NCBI GenBank assembly: GCA_038316335.1
Contig: JBBQAM010000032.1
Span: 1 to 46,605 of the forward strand
Reading direction: 5' to 3'
DNA length: 46,605 nt
Origin: JALHST01 sp038316335
GTDB lineage: Bacteria; Bacteroidota; Bacteroidia; Flavobacteriales; Flavobacteriaceae
Shown here: positions 1 to 7,465 of the stretch, one piece after another
Position numbering within the stretch: the first letter of the stretch is position 1
Layout of the letters: each line of letters begins with the position of its first letter
Position numbers and translations under genes: made by a program
Notes under the pieces: generated by a model
The model's input: the letters and a program-made list of their open reading frames with translations, nothing else
Told to the model about the DNA's origin: nothing
The model's database searches: none

Positions 1-71
1 CCCATGACGATAGGTGTTGCTTTTGCAGCTAGGGACCGCTGGGAAAGGCGAAGGGACTGAGCCAATCCCTG
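1..71. repeat. stem-loop repeat, copy A
   Basis: First copy of a ~70-bp unit that recurs at 130-200. The first 30 bases are identical between copies and the rest is diverged, sharing the short blocks GGGACCG, AAAGGCGA and GCCAATCCC. Bases 31-35 (AGGGA) can pair with 66-70 (TCCCT), and a T30-G71 wobble extends the stem. The copy begins exactly at the window edge, so the array may continue to the left. Function unknown; intergenic structured repeat. Confidence 0.75.
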
Positions 72-76
72 ATAAA

Positions 77-132
77 AAATCCCAAATCCCAAATCCCAAA
101 TCCCAAATCCCAAATCCCAAATCCCAAATCCC
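77..132. repeat. heptanucleotide tandem array, 8 x AAATCCC
   Basis: Eight perfect head-to-tail copies of the 7-mer AAATCCC, with no interruptions, lie between the two stem-loop repeats. The last CCC is shared with the start of copy B. Perfect short arrays like this are prone to slippage, so copy number probably varies between strains. There are no spacers, so it is not a CRISPR array, and no open reading frame crosses it convincingly. Confidence 0.9.
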
Positions 133-200
133 ATGACGATAGGTGTTGCTTTTGCAGCTTGGGACCGTTGTGAAAGGCGACCGAAGGGAGCCAATCCCAG
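130..200. repeat. stem-loop repeat, copy B
   Basis: Second copy of the unit seen at 1-71. Here the outer stem is 160-164 (TGGGA) with 195-199 (TCCCA), plus the T159-G200 wobble. Compared with copy A, one base has changed on each side so that pairing is kept (A31-T70 becomes T160-A199). That compensatory change supports a real folded element rather than chance similarity. Function unknown. Confidence 0.7.
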
Positions 201-236
201 CCAGGTCACCAGAGAACCAAAACGGTAGAAGAATGC

Positions 237-270
237 AAAGCGAGCCAAATAAAAAGCTCGCTTTTGTTTT
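237..270 (+). terminator. hairpin with T-rich tail
   Basis: AAAGCGAGC (237-245) pairs perfectly with GCTCGCTTT (256-264) across a 10-base loop, followed on the plus strand by a T-rich run to 270. It lies downstream of the minus-strand oxidoreductase gene, so it may also stop transcription from that side, although the minus-strand tail is not T-rich. The rest of 200-366 shows no gene I can support. Confidence 0.5.
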
Positions 271-366
271 TGGTAAGCATTTGCGATCGATGCGCGCCAC
301 GCATCCGGATTGGTTTTGACCTTGTACCGCCAGGCCTAGGAACATGCACCTTGTTGGTTGCATCTT

Positions 367-1890
367 TTAAGGTAAAAGTTCTCCCCAACCTTTTCGGTAT
401 TCTCTTTTTATGAATTGATTGGCGGGCTCATAATTAGTAACCTTCATGTTTTCACCATCCCATTGCAAGGCAATATGTCGTCCACTGTATTTGTACCCTT
501 CCATTTTTCCATACACGGGATCCATACGCGTTATCTTTTCCTGAATATTAAAACTTCTCAATAATAAATTGCCCAATAAAACGGTTTCGGTCAAGGGTCC
601 CGCATACCCTTCAAAAGGCGAGCTTACCTCCATTTTGCCATATCCCGCGATGCTGGCATCGACCCACTGCCACCAATGGCCATCCATGCCACCAGCGATG
701 CGGGGATATTTTTCAGGCACACTGATGTCCTTATTCAAAGAAAGCGGTAATAGTCTTGGATGGCTCCCCCCCCACCCACAGGAAATTTTTCCTTTGGTCC
801 CAACAAACAGGGTACACCCTTCAAAATCATTTTCACCGGGCCAATCCCCAAGTGCCTCGTTCGCGTTCAAATCAGGGCTTATTTCGGCGATACGTCCCGG
901 GGTGATGCCGCCATCCATCCAAAACAGATCGAGATTTTTGCCAGACTTCTGGGTAAATTTAAATTTAAGTGAACTTGAAACAGGCCCACTTTCCGGATAG
1001 ACCCCCTCCTTAAAGATGCCATTATATACGGTACTTGCACTGCCTGATACTTCACTTGGGTAGCCCAACTCCAACAATTTGAATGGCGGACCCATAATAT
1101 GACATCCCATATCGCCCAAGGCACCTGTTCCAAATTGCCACCAACCCCGCCAATTAAATGGTACCAGATTCTCGATGTAATCAACGTGCTGCGCGGTGCC
1201 CAACCAGAGATCCCATTGTAACTCCTTGGGAATTGGCGGCTTTGTCGTGGGCCATGCGATACCTTGGGGCCAAACAGGACGGTCTGTCCAGCAATATACC
1301 TTTTCGATATCACCAATAAGTCCTGCTTCAAACCATTCGCGCATGGTTGGTATCCCATCACACGAAGCTCCTTGGTCCCCCATTTGGGTTACTACCTTAT
1401 ATTTTTTGGCCGCTTCGGTTAGTATTCTGGCCTCGTAAATATCATGGGTCAACGGCTTTTGAAGATAAAGATGCTTATTCAACTGCATGGCACTAAGACC
1501 GACGATGGCATGATTATGATCTGGGATGGCCACGGTGACCGCATCGAAATTTTTGCTTTCCTTATCGAAGAGCTCTCGCCAATCCTGGTAAAACTTCGCC
1601 TTTGGAAATTCCTTCTGCCTAGGCGCTGCTTGCCGCCCATCTACATCGCACAGGAAGGCGATCGTAGCATTATTTTTTGGTGCTGTAGCATAATGATGAA
1701 TGTCGTTTTCGGCCTCTCCACCACACCCCACGGCGGCAATATAGAGGGTATCACTTGGCGCGACATACCCCCTTCCACCTAAAACACTTCTAGGGACGAT
1801 ATAGAATCCCGCGGTTGACAAGGCGGTTTTCCTAATAAATTCGCCCCTACTAATCCCTTTTTTCTGTTTTTGACCTGCCTTTTTCTTCAT
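367..1890 (-). CDS. Gfo/Idh/MocA family NAD(P)-dependent oxidoreductase
   Basis: Family members oxidise or reduce sugar hydroxyls with NAD(P). The 507-residue protein has an N-terminal export-type segment (about 14-38, with IRKTALSTAG), then a Rossmann domain starting at YIAAVGCGG, and the family motif QKPLTHD (EKP-like, with Q in place of E), followed by the C-terminal substrate domain. Secreted Bacteroidota members usually carry a twin-arginine signal; here the motif reads ISRGEFIRK, with glycine replacing the second arginine. It lies 9 bp downstream of the DUF1080 gene on the same strand, so the two are probably co-transcribed. With DUF1080 neighbours, the likely job is forming a 3-keto sugar. 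Substrate unknown. The family call is firm; export is uncertain. Confidence 0.9.
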   Translation of the reverse strand: MKKKAGQKQKKGISRGEFIRKTALSTAGFYIVPRSVLGGRGYVAPSDTLYIAAVGCGGEAENDIHHYATAPKNNATIAFLCDVDGRQAAPRQKEFPKAKFYQDWRELFDKESKNFDAVTVAIPDHNHAIVGLSAMQLNKHLYLQKPLTHDIYEARILTEAAKKYKVVTQMGDQGASCDGIPTMREWFEAGLIGDIEKVYCWTDRPVWPQGIAWPTTKPPIPKELQWDLWLGTAQHVDYIENLVPFNWRGWWQFGTGALGDMGCHIMGPPFKLLELGYPSEVSGSASTVYNGIFKEGVYPESGPVSSSLKFKFTQKSGKNLDLFWMDGGITPGRIAEISPDLNANEALGDWPGENDFEGCTLFVGTKGKISCGWGGSHPRLLPLSLNKDISVPEKYPRIAGGMDGHWWQWVDASIAGYGKMEVSSPFEGYAGPLTETVLLGNLLLRSFNIQEKITRMDPVYGKMEGYKYSGRHIALQWDGENMKVTNYEPANQFIKREYRKGWGELLP

Positions 1891-1899
1891 ATGCTGTAG

Positions 1900-2604
1900 T
1901 TATTTTTTAGGGATTGCTTTAACGGCAACTTCCTTAAAATAAACGATGTCATCATCACCGTGATTTTGCAAGCCGATAAAACCAGTATTTGGCCTTCTGC
2001 CGTGGTAGGGCTCGAAATCAAATTTTCGCTCAGGAACCGCATCGCCTTCAGTAAAGTCAGTGACTTTTTCGCCATTCACATAGACGAGGGTGCGAGCCCC
2101 CTCGAGGGTAATCTCCATTGTATTCCACTCTGGCCCCGGCTTTCCTGGTTTGGCCAACGGTTTGGTCAAGGAATATAGGGTGCCTGTAATATGATAATCA
2201 TCTTCATCGGAGGTTTCGGGATGGTTGTCGATTTGTACTTCGTACCCATAAAATACAGGCATCCATTCTTCTTGTGGTGCTATGGGTATGCGGATAAAAA
2301 CACCTGAATTACTATTGAATTTTTGCATTTTATAAACCACCTTGATGGTACAATCCCCGAATTCCTGATTGGCATAATACAAAAGTCCCATTCCCCCACT
2401 ACTCGTTATCAGACCGTCTTTTACAAAATGACTTCCGGCGCCCACGTGCTTCCAACCGCTAAGATCCTTCCCGTTAAAAAGTTGGTGCCACCCCGAACTA
2501 TCGGTACTTGGCGGTTTGTTTTGTCCGTTTAAAACGACCACAAATCCCAAAAATAGTATCAGGAAACTACACAGAAAAAAAACTTTAGACCGTGACATAT
2601 TCAT
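1900..2604 (-). CDS. DUF1080 (3-keto-disaccharide hydrolase) domain protein, secreted
   Basis: 234 residues with an N-terminal signal peptide (hydrophobic run FFLCSFLILFLGFVVVL) followed by one complete DUF1080 domain (Pfam PF06439). Family hallmarks are LFNGKDLSGWK at the start, the SGVFIR strand in the middle, and NTGFIGLQNHG near the end. The fold resembles concanavalin-like lectins/glucanases, and characterised members cleave 3-keto-glycosides. It sits immediately upstream of the Gfo/Idh/MocA gene (9-bp gap), which supports an oxidise-then-cleave pairing. The exact substrate cannot be read from sequence. Confidence 0.9.
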   Translation of the reverse strand: MNMSRSKVFFLCSFLILFLGFVVVLNGQNKPPSTDSSGWHQLFNGKDLSGWKHVGAGSHFVKDGLITSSGGMGLLYYANQEFGDCTIKVVYKMQKFNSNSGVFIRIPIAPQEEWMPVFYGYEVQIDNHPETSDEDDYHITGTLYSLTKPLAKPGKPGPEWNTMEITLEGARTLVYVNGEKVTDFTEGDAVPERKFDFEPYHGRRPNTGFIGLQNHGDDDIVYFKEVAVKAIPKK

Positions 2605-2634
2605 TATTTTATATCTTAAAAGTACGTATTTAAA

Positions 2635-2656
2635 TAGGTGATTCCTGGATCACCTA
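2635..2656. promoter_or_regulatory. inverted repeat upstream of the DUF1080-oxidoreductase pair
   Basis: TAGGTGAT (2635-2642) and ATCACCTA (2649-2656) form a perfect 8-bp inverted repeat with a 6-base centre, 31 bp upstream of the DUF1080 start. It may be an operator for a dimeric regulator or a weak terminator after the LacI gene. There is no T-run after it in the minus direction, which favours the operator reading. It is not related to the CGTTAACG palindrome at 7259. Confidence 0.4.
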
Positions 2657-2790
2657 AAAATATATTTAAGCATTTTATGGTTATGCCATGTATCTTGAAG
2701 GTAGTCCGGTCAGGTATGTCATTTGATGGAACATGCCTAAAAAATCATGGCAAACTGCATTTGCAATCTAGACGCATAAGCTGATTGAAT

Positions 2791-3828
2791 TTAATAGAAA
2801 CAACTGTTTTCCTTGACAATGATTTCTATGGGTATGTCTATATTTAGTTGGGTTGCATCCCGTTTCGTCAAAAATTGAAATAGACCCTTGATAGCGGCAT
2901 AGCCTTGGTATGATGGCTGTTGATTGATCAAGAAGTCGATGTCATTATTTTTCAGGTGCTTCAAGTTTTGCTTGTTCAGATCAAAACCCACCATATAGGT
3001 ATTGCCAATTTCATATTGCTTAAGAATTTTTGAAAGCAAGTGGGATTTGGAATTGGTAACAAAAATGCCCTTTCGGTTTTCTTTTTTGAAGCAGGTTTCC
3101 ATTTCTTGGGTGACCTTGAACTCATCATTCAAGGAATAATTCAGGGTTTGAATGGTCACCTCGGCACCAACTGATTTAAAAAAATCGCGAAAACCGTTTT
3201 CCCTTTGCACATTATTGGCATGTATTCCTTTGTCATTAAGCATGTTGACAACGAAATATTCTCCCGGATTGCCGACTAAACCATACAAAAGCCTTCCGGC
3301 GACCATTCCGGCCATATGGGAGTTTTGCCGAATGAAATACGCAGCCTCGTCTAAAGGTATTTCAGTATCCAAAAAAACCACAGGAATATCCATTGATTTG
3401 GCATTCCGTAATAAATCGTTACTGGCACCTCTAAAAAAAGGAACCGTCACGATGGCATCATACGCTTTTTGAAATATGACCTCGCTAAGTGCCATAAAAG
3501 AGGATGAATCGGAAAATTCGTAAAAATCAGCGGTAACCCCTAGTTCCTTCAATTCCGCAACAGACTTTGCAATTCCTTTCTTTGGAAGCTTCCAATAATT
3601 CCATTTATGTTTGGTCTCCGGAATTAAAATGGCATACTTGATTTTTTTTTTGGAGGCCAATTTCAGCCTACTGGCAGTCGTATTCTGAATGTAGCCTGTC
3701 TCCTTGATGATTTTCAGGACCTTGTCTTCGGTCGCCTTCGCTACCCCGGACCTTTTGTGTAAGACCCTATCAACGGTACCGATCGACACGTTCGCCAATT
3801 TTGCGATTTGCTTGATTCCTGTACTCAT
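2791..3828 (-). CDS. LacI family transcriptional regulator
   Basis: 345 residues. The N-terminus is a LacI helix-turn-helix (IKQIAKLANVSIGTVDRVLHK, residues about 5-25) with its hinge segment, followed by a periplasmic-binding-protein-like ligand domain that probably senses a sugar. It is embedded in the DUF1080 block on the same strand, so it most likely controls that block. A perfect CGTTAACGTTAACG palindrome upstream of the block (7259-7272) is the kind of site LacI proteins bind. The ligand and the sign of regulation are unknown. Confidence 0.93.
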   Translation of the reverse strand: MSTGIKQIAKLANVSIGTVDRVLHKRSGVAKATEDKVLKIIKETGYIQNTTASRLKLASKKKIKYAILIPETKHKWNYWKLPKKGIAKSVAELKELGVTADFYEFSDSSSFMALSEVIFQKAYDAIVTVPFFRGASNDLLRNAKSMDIPVVFLDTEIPLDEAAYFIRQNSHMAGMVAGRLLYGLVGNPGEYFVVNMLNDKGIHANNVQRENGFRDFFKSVGAEVTIQTLNYSLNDEFKVTQEMETCFKKENRKGIFVTNSKSHLLSKILKQYEIGNTYMVGFDLNKQNLKHLKNNDIDFLINQQPSYQGYAAIKGLFQFLTKRDATQLNIDIPIEIIVKENSCFY

Positions 3829-3875
3829 GTATCAAAGTATGATTTAGCGGGTTCCCAAAGTGGTATTTCATTTGT

Positions 3876-3888
3876 TGCGTAGAACGCA
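3876..3888. promoter_or_regulatory. short inverted repeat upstream of the LacI gene
   Basis: TGCGT-AGA-ACGCA, a 5-bp perfect inverted repeat with a 3-base centre, 48 bp upstream of the LacI start. It could be an autoregulatory site, but its length is near what chance gives. Confidence 0.2.
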
Positions 3889-3902
3889 GGTGATAAAGTC
3901 AT

Positions 3903-4508
3903 TTATAAACGGGCCACCGAGATGTTCCTGAATTGAATGCTCATTTCATTTCCTGGGTGTAATTGCAGGCCGATAGGACCGTATGTGTCGGCATGCTCAA
4001 GCGTATAGTTCATGACTTCCTTGCCATTTAACCATACTTTGTACGAAGTTCCAATGGCCATGGCCTTTAAAGTATTCCAATCATCCGGTTTTAGAAGTTC
4101 CTTGATGCCAGTCGCCTCTACGGGATATCCCATTCCTGCCACATAAGGCGAAGCGGTCATGTCGCGCTTCAGTGAGCCAGAAATGCCTATTTGGATCTGG
4201 GGGTTGTGGTCCTCTTCCCCGCGCATAAAGATTCCCGAATCTACCGTGCCCGTTCCAAATTTAAAATCCAATTGTATGACAAAATCGCGATAGTTCTCTT
4301 TGGTCCATAAATTTGACCCCTTTTTATTCGGACCGCTTTTGGCCCATAAAGAACCATCGTCGATCGACCACCAGATATTGTCCTTTGGCACTTTCCAGTG
4401 TTTTAAGTCCTTTCCATCAAAAAGAACTTTCATTTTGGGCTCCTGAAGCTGCCCTTGAGCCACAAAAACGAAGGAAATCGTATATAACAAAAAGATGGTT
4501 CGTTTCAT
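3903..4508 (-). CDS. DUF1080 (3-keto-disaccharide hydrolase) domain protein, secreted
   Basis: 201 residues, with a signal peptide ending near VFVAQGQ and a single DUF1080 domain: LFDGKDLKHWK at the start, VDSGIFMRGE in the middle, and YGPIGLQLHPG near the end. It is the shortest DUF1080 copy here and diverges from the other three domains, suggesting a different substrate rather than recent duplication. It lies between the DUF6807 gene and the LacI gene, all on the minus strand. The family assignment is firm; the precise reaction is inferred from the family. Confidence 0.9.
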   Translation of the reverse strand: MKRTIFLLYTISFVFVAQGQLQEPKMKVLFDGKDLKHWKVPKDNIWWSIDDGSLWAKSGPNKKGSNLWTKENYRDFVIQLDFKFGTGTVDSGIFMRGEEDHNPQIQIGISGSLKRDMTASPYVAGMGYPVEATGIKELLKPDDWNTLKAMAIGTSYKVWLNGKEVMNYTLEHADTYGPIGLQLHPGNEMSIQFRNISVARL

Positions 4509-4589
4509 TGTTGTTTTATTTAAAGTGTCGTAATGAGCGGGTCTTCTACGGTTGGTTTTCGAGACCTTTCGAAAGACTATAGTTCCAGG

Positions 4590-5669
4590 TCAATCGGGAT
4601 TAAAATCGGCAAAAGATCGCGCTATTGCTTCTTTCTTAAGTTCCGATCCATTATGTATTAAGATGCGATATTTAAAGGTTACTGAATCTGATTTTTTCAA
4701 AGTAAAGTTCAAGGACTCTTTTCCCTCTGAAAAAATAGCCTGTCCTAAAGGATTCGCCGCGAATAATCCGTATCCCCTTGCGTGCCAATAGGTAGGATAA
4801 CCCACATTCTCTTTTTGGTCTAAAATAGCGATTGCAACTGTATCGCCTTCTATTACCCCTTGTAACCGCACCCAATCGTTGCGGGTGCCCCAAACAGCAT
4901 TCCCCGTCAATCCTCCACTACTCAGATAATCCCCGTTCACGCCCGTATTATTCAAAGCTTCAACCATAGTGGTATTGCCTGCCGCATCGGTATAAACCGC
5001 AGGTTCATTTGATGGTATTTCAAGTTCCCGAGTCACCCTTAGGCCCAATAAACCTTCCTTGTTGTCCTTAAATATCACCTCTTGCAGGGCCCTTAATGTA
5101 GTGGTACGGTCAATTACTCGTGTATTGCCCTGCTCACCAAATTTAAATACGGTGGACTCTTCCAACAAATCGACATTTTGGGGAGATCGCCAAAGTGCTC
5201 GAACCGTTAGGGTGCCATCCGCGTCATTACTTTCAACGATAGTCTCCGGATAAATCGTACCATACCTGTTTTTATCCTTCTCTGGAATGGCATATGAATT
5301 GTTCCAGAAATCGAGTCCGTTTACATCCCCATAATTAAACCAAAGCCCGACATGGTGCGGATGATCGACCCGTTCATTGGCTCTGGGACTATATGGGAAT
5401 CCCCGTGTCACCGTTTTACCACTTTTTGTAATAATGGGATATAAGACGGGTTTAGGGGTCTTTTCATCAAAGACATAACTCGTAAAAAGGTCACCATCTA
5501 TTCTGACATCGACTTTCTTATTGATATCGTCGCGTGTAAAATTAATTTTGGGGGCCTGTACCATTTCTGCGGTTACCTTATTTTCCGACTCCTTGTTTTC
5601 TCGCATTTCCTTGCATGAAAAAAAAAGGAATGCTGAGAACATTGTACATAAAATTTTCTTCTGAATCAT
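4590..5669 (-). CDS. DUF6807 / PmoA-like lipoprotein
   Basis: 359 residues, starting with a lipoprotein signal peptide (hydrophobic run, then SAFLFFSC, so Cys19 would be lipidated). The body matches the DUF6807 family, often labelled 'PmoA' although it has no relation to methane monooxygenase. The signature is FPYSPRANERVDHPHHVGLW with the downstream GLDFW. This family commonly sits beside Gfo/Idh/MocA and DUF1080 genes, as here. The histidine-rich HPHH segment could bind a metal or a sugar, but no activity can be assigned. It is flanked by 81 bp (to the DUF1080 gene) and 145 bp (to the tandem gene). Confidence 0.85.
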   Translation of the reverse strand: MIQKKILCTMFSAFLFFSCKEMRENKESENKVTAEMVQAPKINFTRDDINKKVDVRIDGDLFTSYVFDEKTPKPVLYPIITKSGKTVTRGFPYSPRANERVDHPHHVGLWFNYGDVNGLDFWNNSYAIPEKDKNRYGTIYPETIVESNDADGTLTVRALWRSPQNVDLLEESTVFKFGEQGNTRVIDRTTTLRALQEVIFKDNKEGLLGLRVTRELEIPSNEPAVYTDAAGNTTMVEALNNTGVNGDYLSSGGLTGNAVWGTRNDWVRLQGVIEGDTVAIAILDQKENVGYPTYWHARGYGLFAANPLGQAIFSEGKESLNFTLKKSDSVTFKYRILIHNGSELKKEAIARSFADFNPD

Positions 5670-5686
5670 GGGATATCACAAATTTG

Positions 5687-5702
5687 GATTCATATTTGAA
5701 TC
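5687..5702. promoter_or_regulatory. short inverted repeat upstream of the DUF6807 gene
   Basis: GATTCA-TATT-TGAATC lies 18 bp upstream of the DUF6807 start, in the 145-bp gap after the tandem DUF1080 gene. It may be an operator or a processing hairpin. Six-base arms are weak evidence. Confidence 0.2.
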
Positions 5703-5814
5703 GTTTAAAAGATGCCATAGCTTACCGTGATCCTGATCAAAGGTTACGCTAGGGCCGGTTCGAAAATCCGATTTTGGCCCTAAGGTCGAAATCGCTTTAT
5801 CCACAGCATCATTT

Positions 5815-7206
5815 TTAGAATTCACGAATTTTAATGCTTTTAAAAGAGACTTTATCCCCGTGGTCCTGCAAGAGAATTGCACCTTCAGGCAACCGTCCGA
5901 AATTTTCCCATTTTTCGTATTTGCTTTTCTCGACCAACGCTTCGAATATTTGACTGAATCGATCAAATTCGACGACTTTGACTTGATTGAGCCAATGCTC
6001 GACATGACCGTCCTTTGAAACAATTCGGGCATTGTTCCACTCCCCGATCCCCTTAAAATTTTTACCTCTTGAACTGTTTGAATTTTCGGCACGGATCAAA
6101 TCATATAAAGACCCAACGGTGCGATTGCCGTTCTTTCCTTCTTTGGCATCAGGATGCCTTTCATCGTCAAGAACCTGAAACTCCAAGCCTATGGCCGACC
6201 CTTCCCCTTTATTCAGGCTCGGATCGACAAAGTATTTGATACCACTATTGGCTCCTTCGGTGAGCAGGAAATCTACACTTAGCTCAAAATTACTAAAAGC
6301 TTCGGTGGTAACGATATCACCCCCATTGCTTGCCTCGGCACCTCCTGAGGACAATACACTTAATATGCCGTCCTCGATTGCCCATCCTTTTTCGGGAAAC
6401 GATTCGAGTTTCGCACCCCGCCAGCCTTCCATGGTCTGCCCATCCCATAATAGTCGCCAACCCTTGCGAATTTCATTATCGGTAAGTCGGTTCTTTAAAT
6501 AACTGATTTCAGGTACCTCAGGATCCACATTTTTTCTGGACTTCGCCAAATTCTCCGTAAGAATCCTAATATTTTTCCATTTAACAGATTTTCCCTCAAG
6601 ATCGTTGCCTTCAATGGCGTGCACTTGAAAGGCAATAAAGCCTTCCGTTGTAGTATCATCCACCAAGTTGGCACATTGAATGTCATTGATCCAGGTGCGA
6701 ATCGTCGCTCCGATAGCCTCAATTCTATAATGATTCCATTGTCCTAGAATAAAGGCCTCCTGCCCTTTCGGATTTCGCGTTAAGGGGTATAACCATCCTT
6801 GGCGCGCTTCATCATATATACCCCCTGCCCATTTTCTTGGGCTGGTTTCGATTTCACATTGATACCCATGCACCCGACCGTTCATATAGTCCTTGGAAGA
6901 CAAACTTCTAAACTGGACCCCAGAATTAAGACCATTTTCAACCAAAACGTCGAATTCCAGGATAAAGTCACCATAGGTCCTTTTCGTGGCCATAAAACTA
7001 TTCGGCGTATCTTTCCGGGAAATTCCCACAAGGGCTCCGTCTTCAATCTTATAATCTGCAGAACCACCGATTTGTTGAAAATTGGAAAGGTCTTTCCCAT
7101 TGAAAAGCATTTCCCAGGACTCCTGGGCAGTAAGTGACCCACTGAAAAGAAAAATGTAGCAACTCCCTAATAGGGCTAATTTTCGAAGGGTTGATAGGTG
7201 TCTCAT
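5815..7206 (-). CDS. tandem two-domain DUF1080 protein, secreted
   Basis: 463 residues with a signal peptide (LALLGSCYIFLFSGSLTAQ) and two full DUF1080 domains. Domain 1 spans about 30-215 (MLFNGKDLSNFQ, then SGVQFRS, then GFIAFQVHA). Domain 2 spans about 240-463 (LLWDGQTMEGWRG, then SGIKYFV, then GAILLQDHG and the typical end SIKIREF). Each domain is complete, so this is a fusion or tandem duplication rather than a frameshift. It is the first gene of the minus-strand block and faces uxaC across an operator-like palindrome. A double-headed enzyme could act on two linkages, or one domain may only bind sugar. Confidence 0.9.
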   Translation of the reverse strand: MRHLSTLRKLALLGSCYIFLFSGSLTAQESWEMLFNGKDLSNFQQIGGSADYKIEDGALVGISRKDTPNSFMATKRTYGDFILEFDVLVENGLNSGVQFRSLSSKDYMNGRVHGYQCEIETSPRKWAGGIYDEARQGWLYPLTRNPKGQEAFILGQWNHYRIEAIGATIRTWINDIQCANLVDDTTTEGFIAFQVHAIEGNDLEGKSVKWKNIRILTENLAKSRKNVDPEVPEISYLKNRLTDNEIRKGWRLLWDGQTMEGWRGAKLESFPEKGWAIEDGILSVLSSGGAEASNGGDIVTTEAFSNFELSVDFLLTEGANSGIKYFVDPSLNKGEGSAIGLEFQVLDDERHPDAKEGKNGNRTVGSLYDLIRAENSNSSRGKNFKGIGEWNNARIVSKDGHVEHWLNQVKVVEFDRFSQIFEALVEKSKYEKWENFGRLPEGAILLQDHGDKVSFKSIKIREF

Positions 7207-7258
7207 AGTTGAATTTTAAGTGATAAGGTCTCGTGCGGACAAAATAGAAAATAAATTC

Positions 7259-7272
7259 CGTTAACGTTAACG
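7259..7272. promoter_or_regulatory. perfect 14-bp palindrome, probable LacI-family operator
   Basis: CGTTAACGTTAACG equals its own reverse complement. It lies 53 bp upstream of the tandem DUF1080 start, in the 259-bp divergent region shared with uxaC. LacI-family sites are typically even palindromes centred on a CG step, as this one is. The obvious candidate protein is the LacI regulator at 2791-3828. Binding is inferred. Confidence 0.65.
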
Positions 7273-7293
7273 AATGTAAAAAATATTTTTAAC

Positions 7294-7322
7294 TTGCGAT
7301 TAGGATACCAGTAATAATTTTA
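7294..7322 (+). promoter_or_regulatory. candidate promoter for uxaC
   Basis: TTG (7294-7296), 18 bases, then TAATTTTA (7315-7322), which differs from the Bacteroidota -7 consensus TAnnTTTG only at the last base. It would give a leader of about 140 nt before the uxaC start. The operator palindrome lies 21 bp upstream of the TTG. Confidence 0.4.
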
Positions 7323-7465
7323 GGTGCTTCATTCCTTCAAATTCCTTGAAATAGGCCTAAAAAAAACATCAAGCACGCATCGAATTTGGCAGGATGGTGT
7401 AAAATCGTATCGATTGGGATGTGGCATGAAACGTTCCTAAACATAAACTATAAAACCAGACCAAA

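Noticed and set aside
77..132. CRISPR-like array
   Set aside because: Units are only 7 bp and have no spacers; it is a simple tandem repeat.
206..388. 60-codon minus-strand frame
   Set aside because: It runs through the terminator hairpin and overlaps the oxidoreductase end; composition is not coding-like and no domain is seen.
5676..6092. 138-codon minus-strand frame overlapping the tandem DUF1080 gene
   Set aside because: Most of it is an out-of-frame shadow of DUF1080 domain 2, which ends properly at 5815; the 5676-5814 remainder shows no domain.
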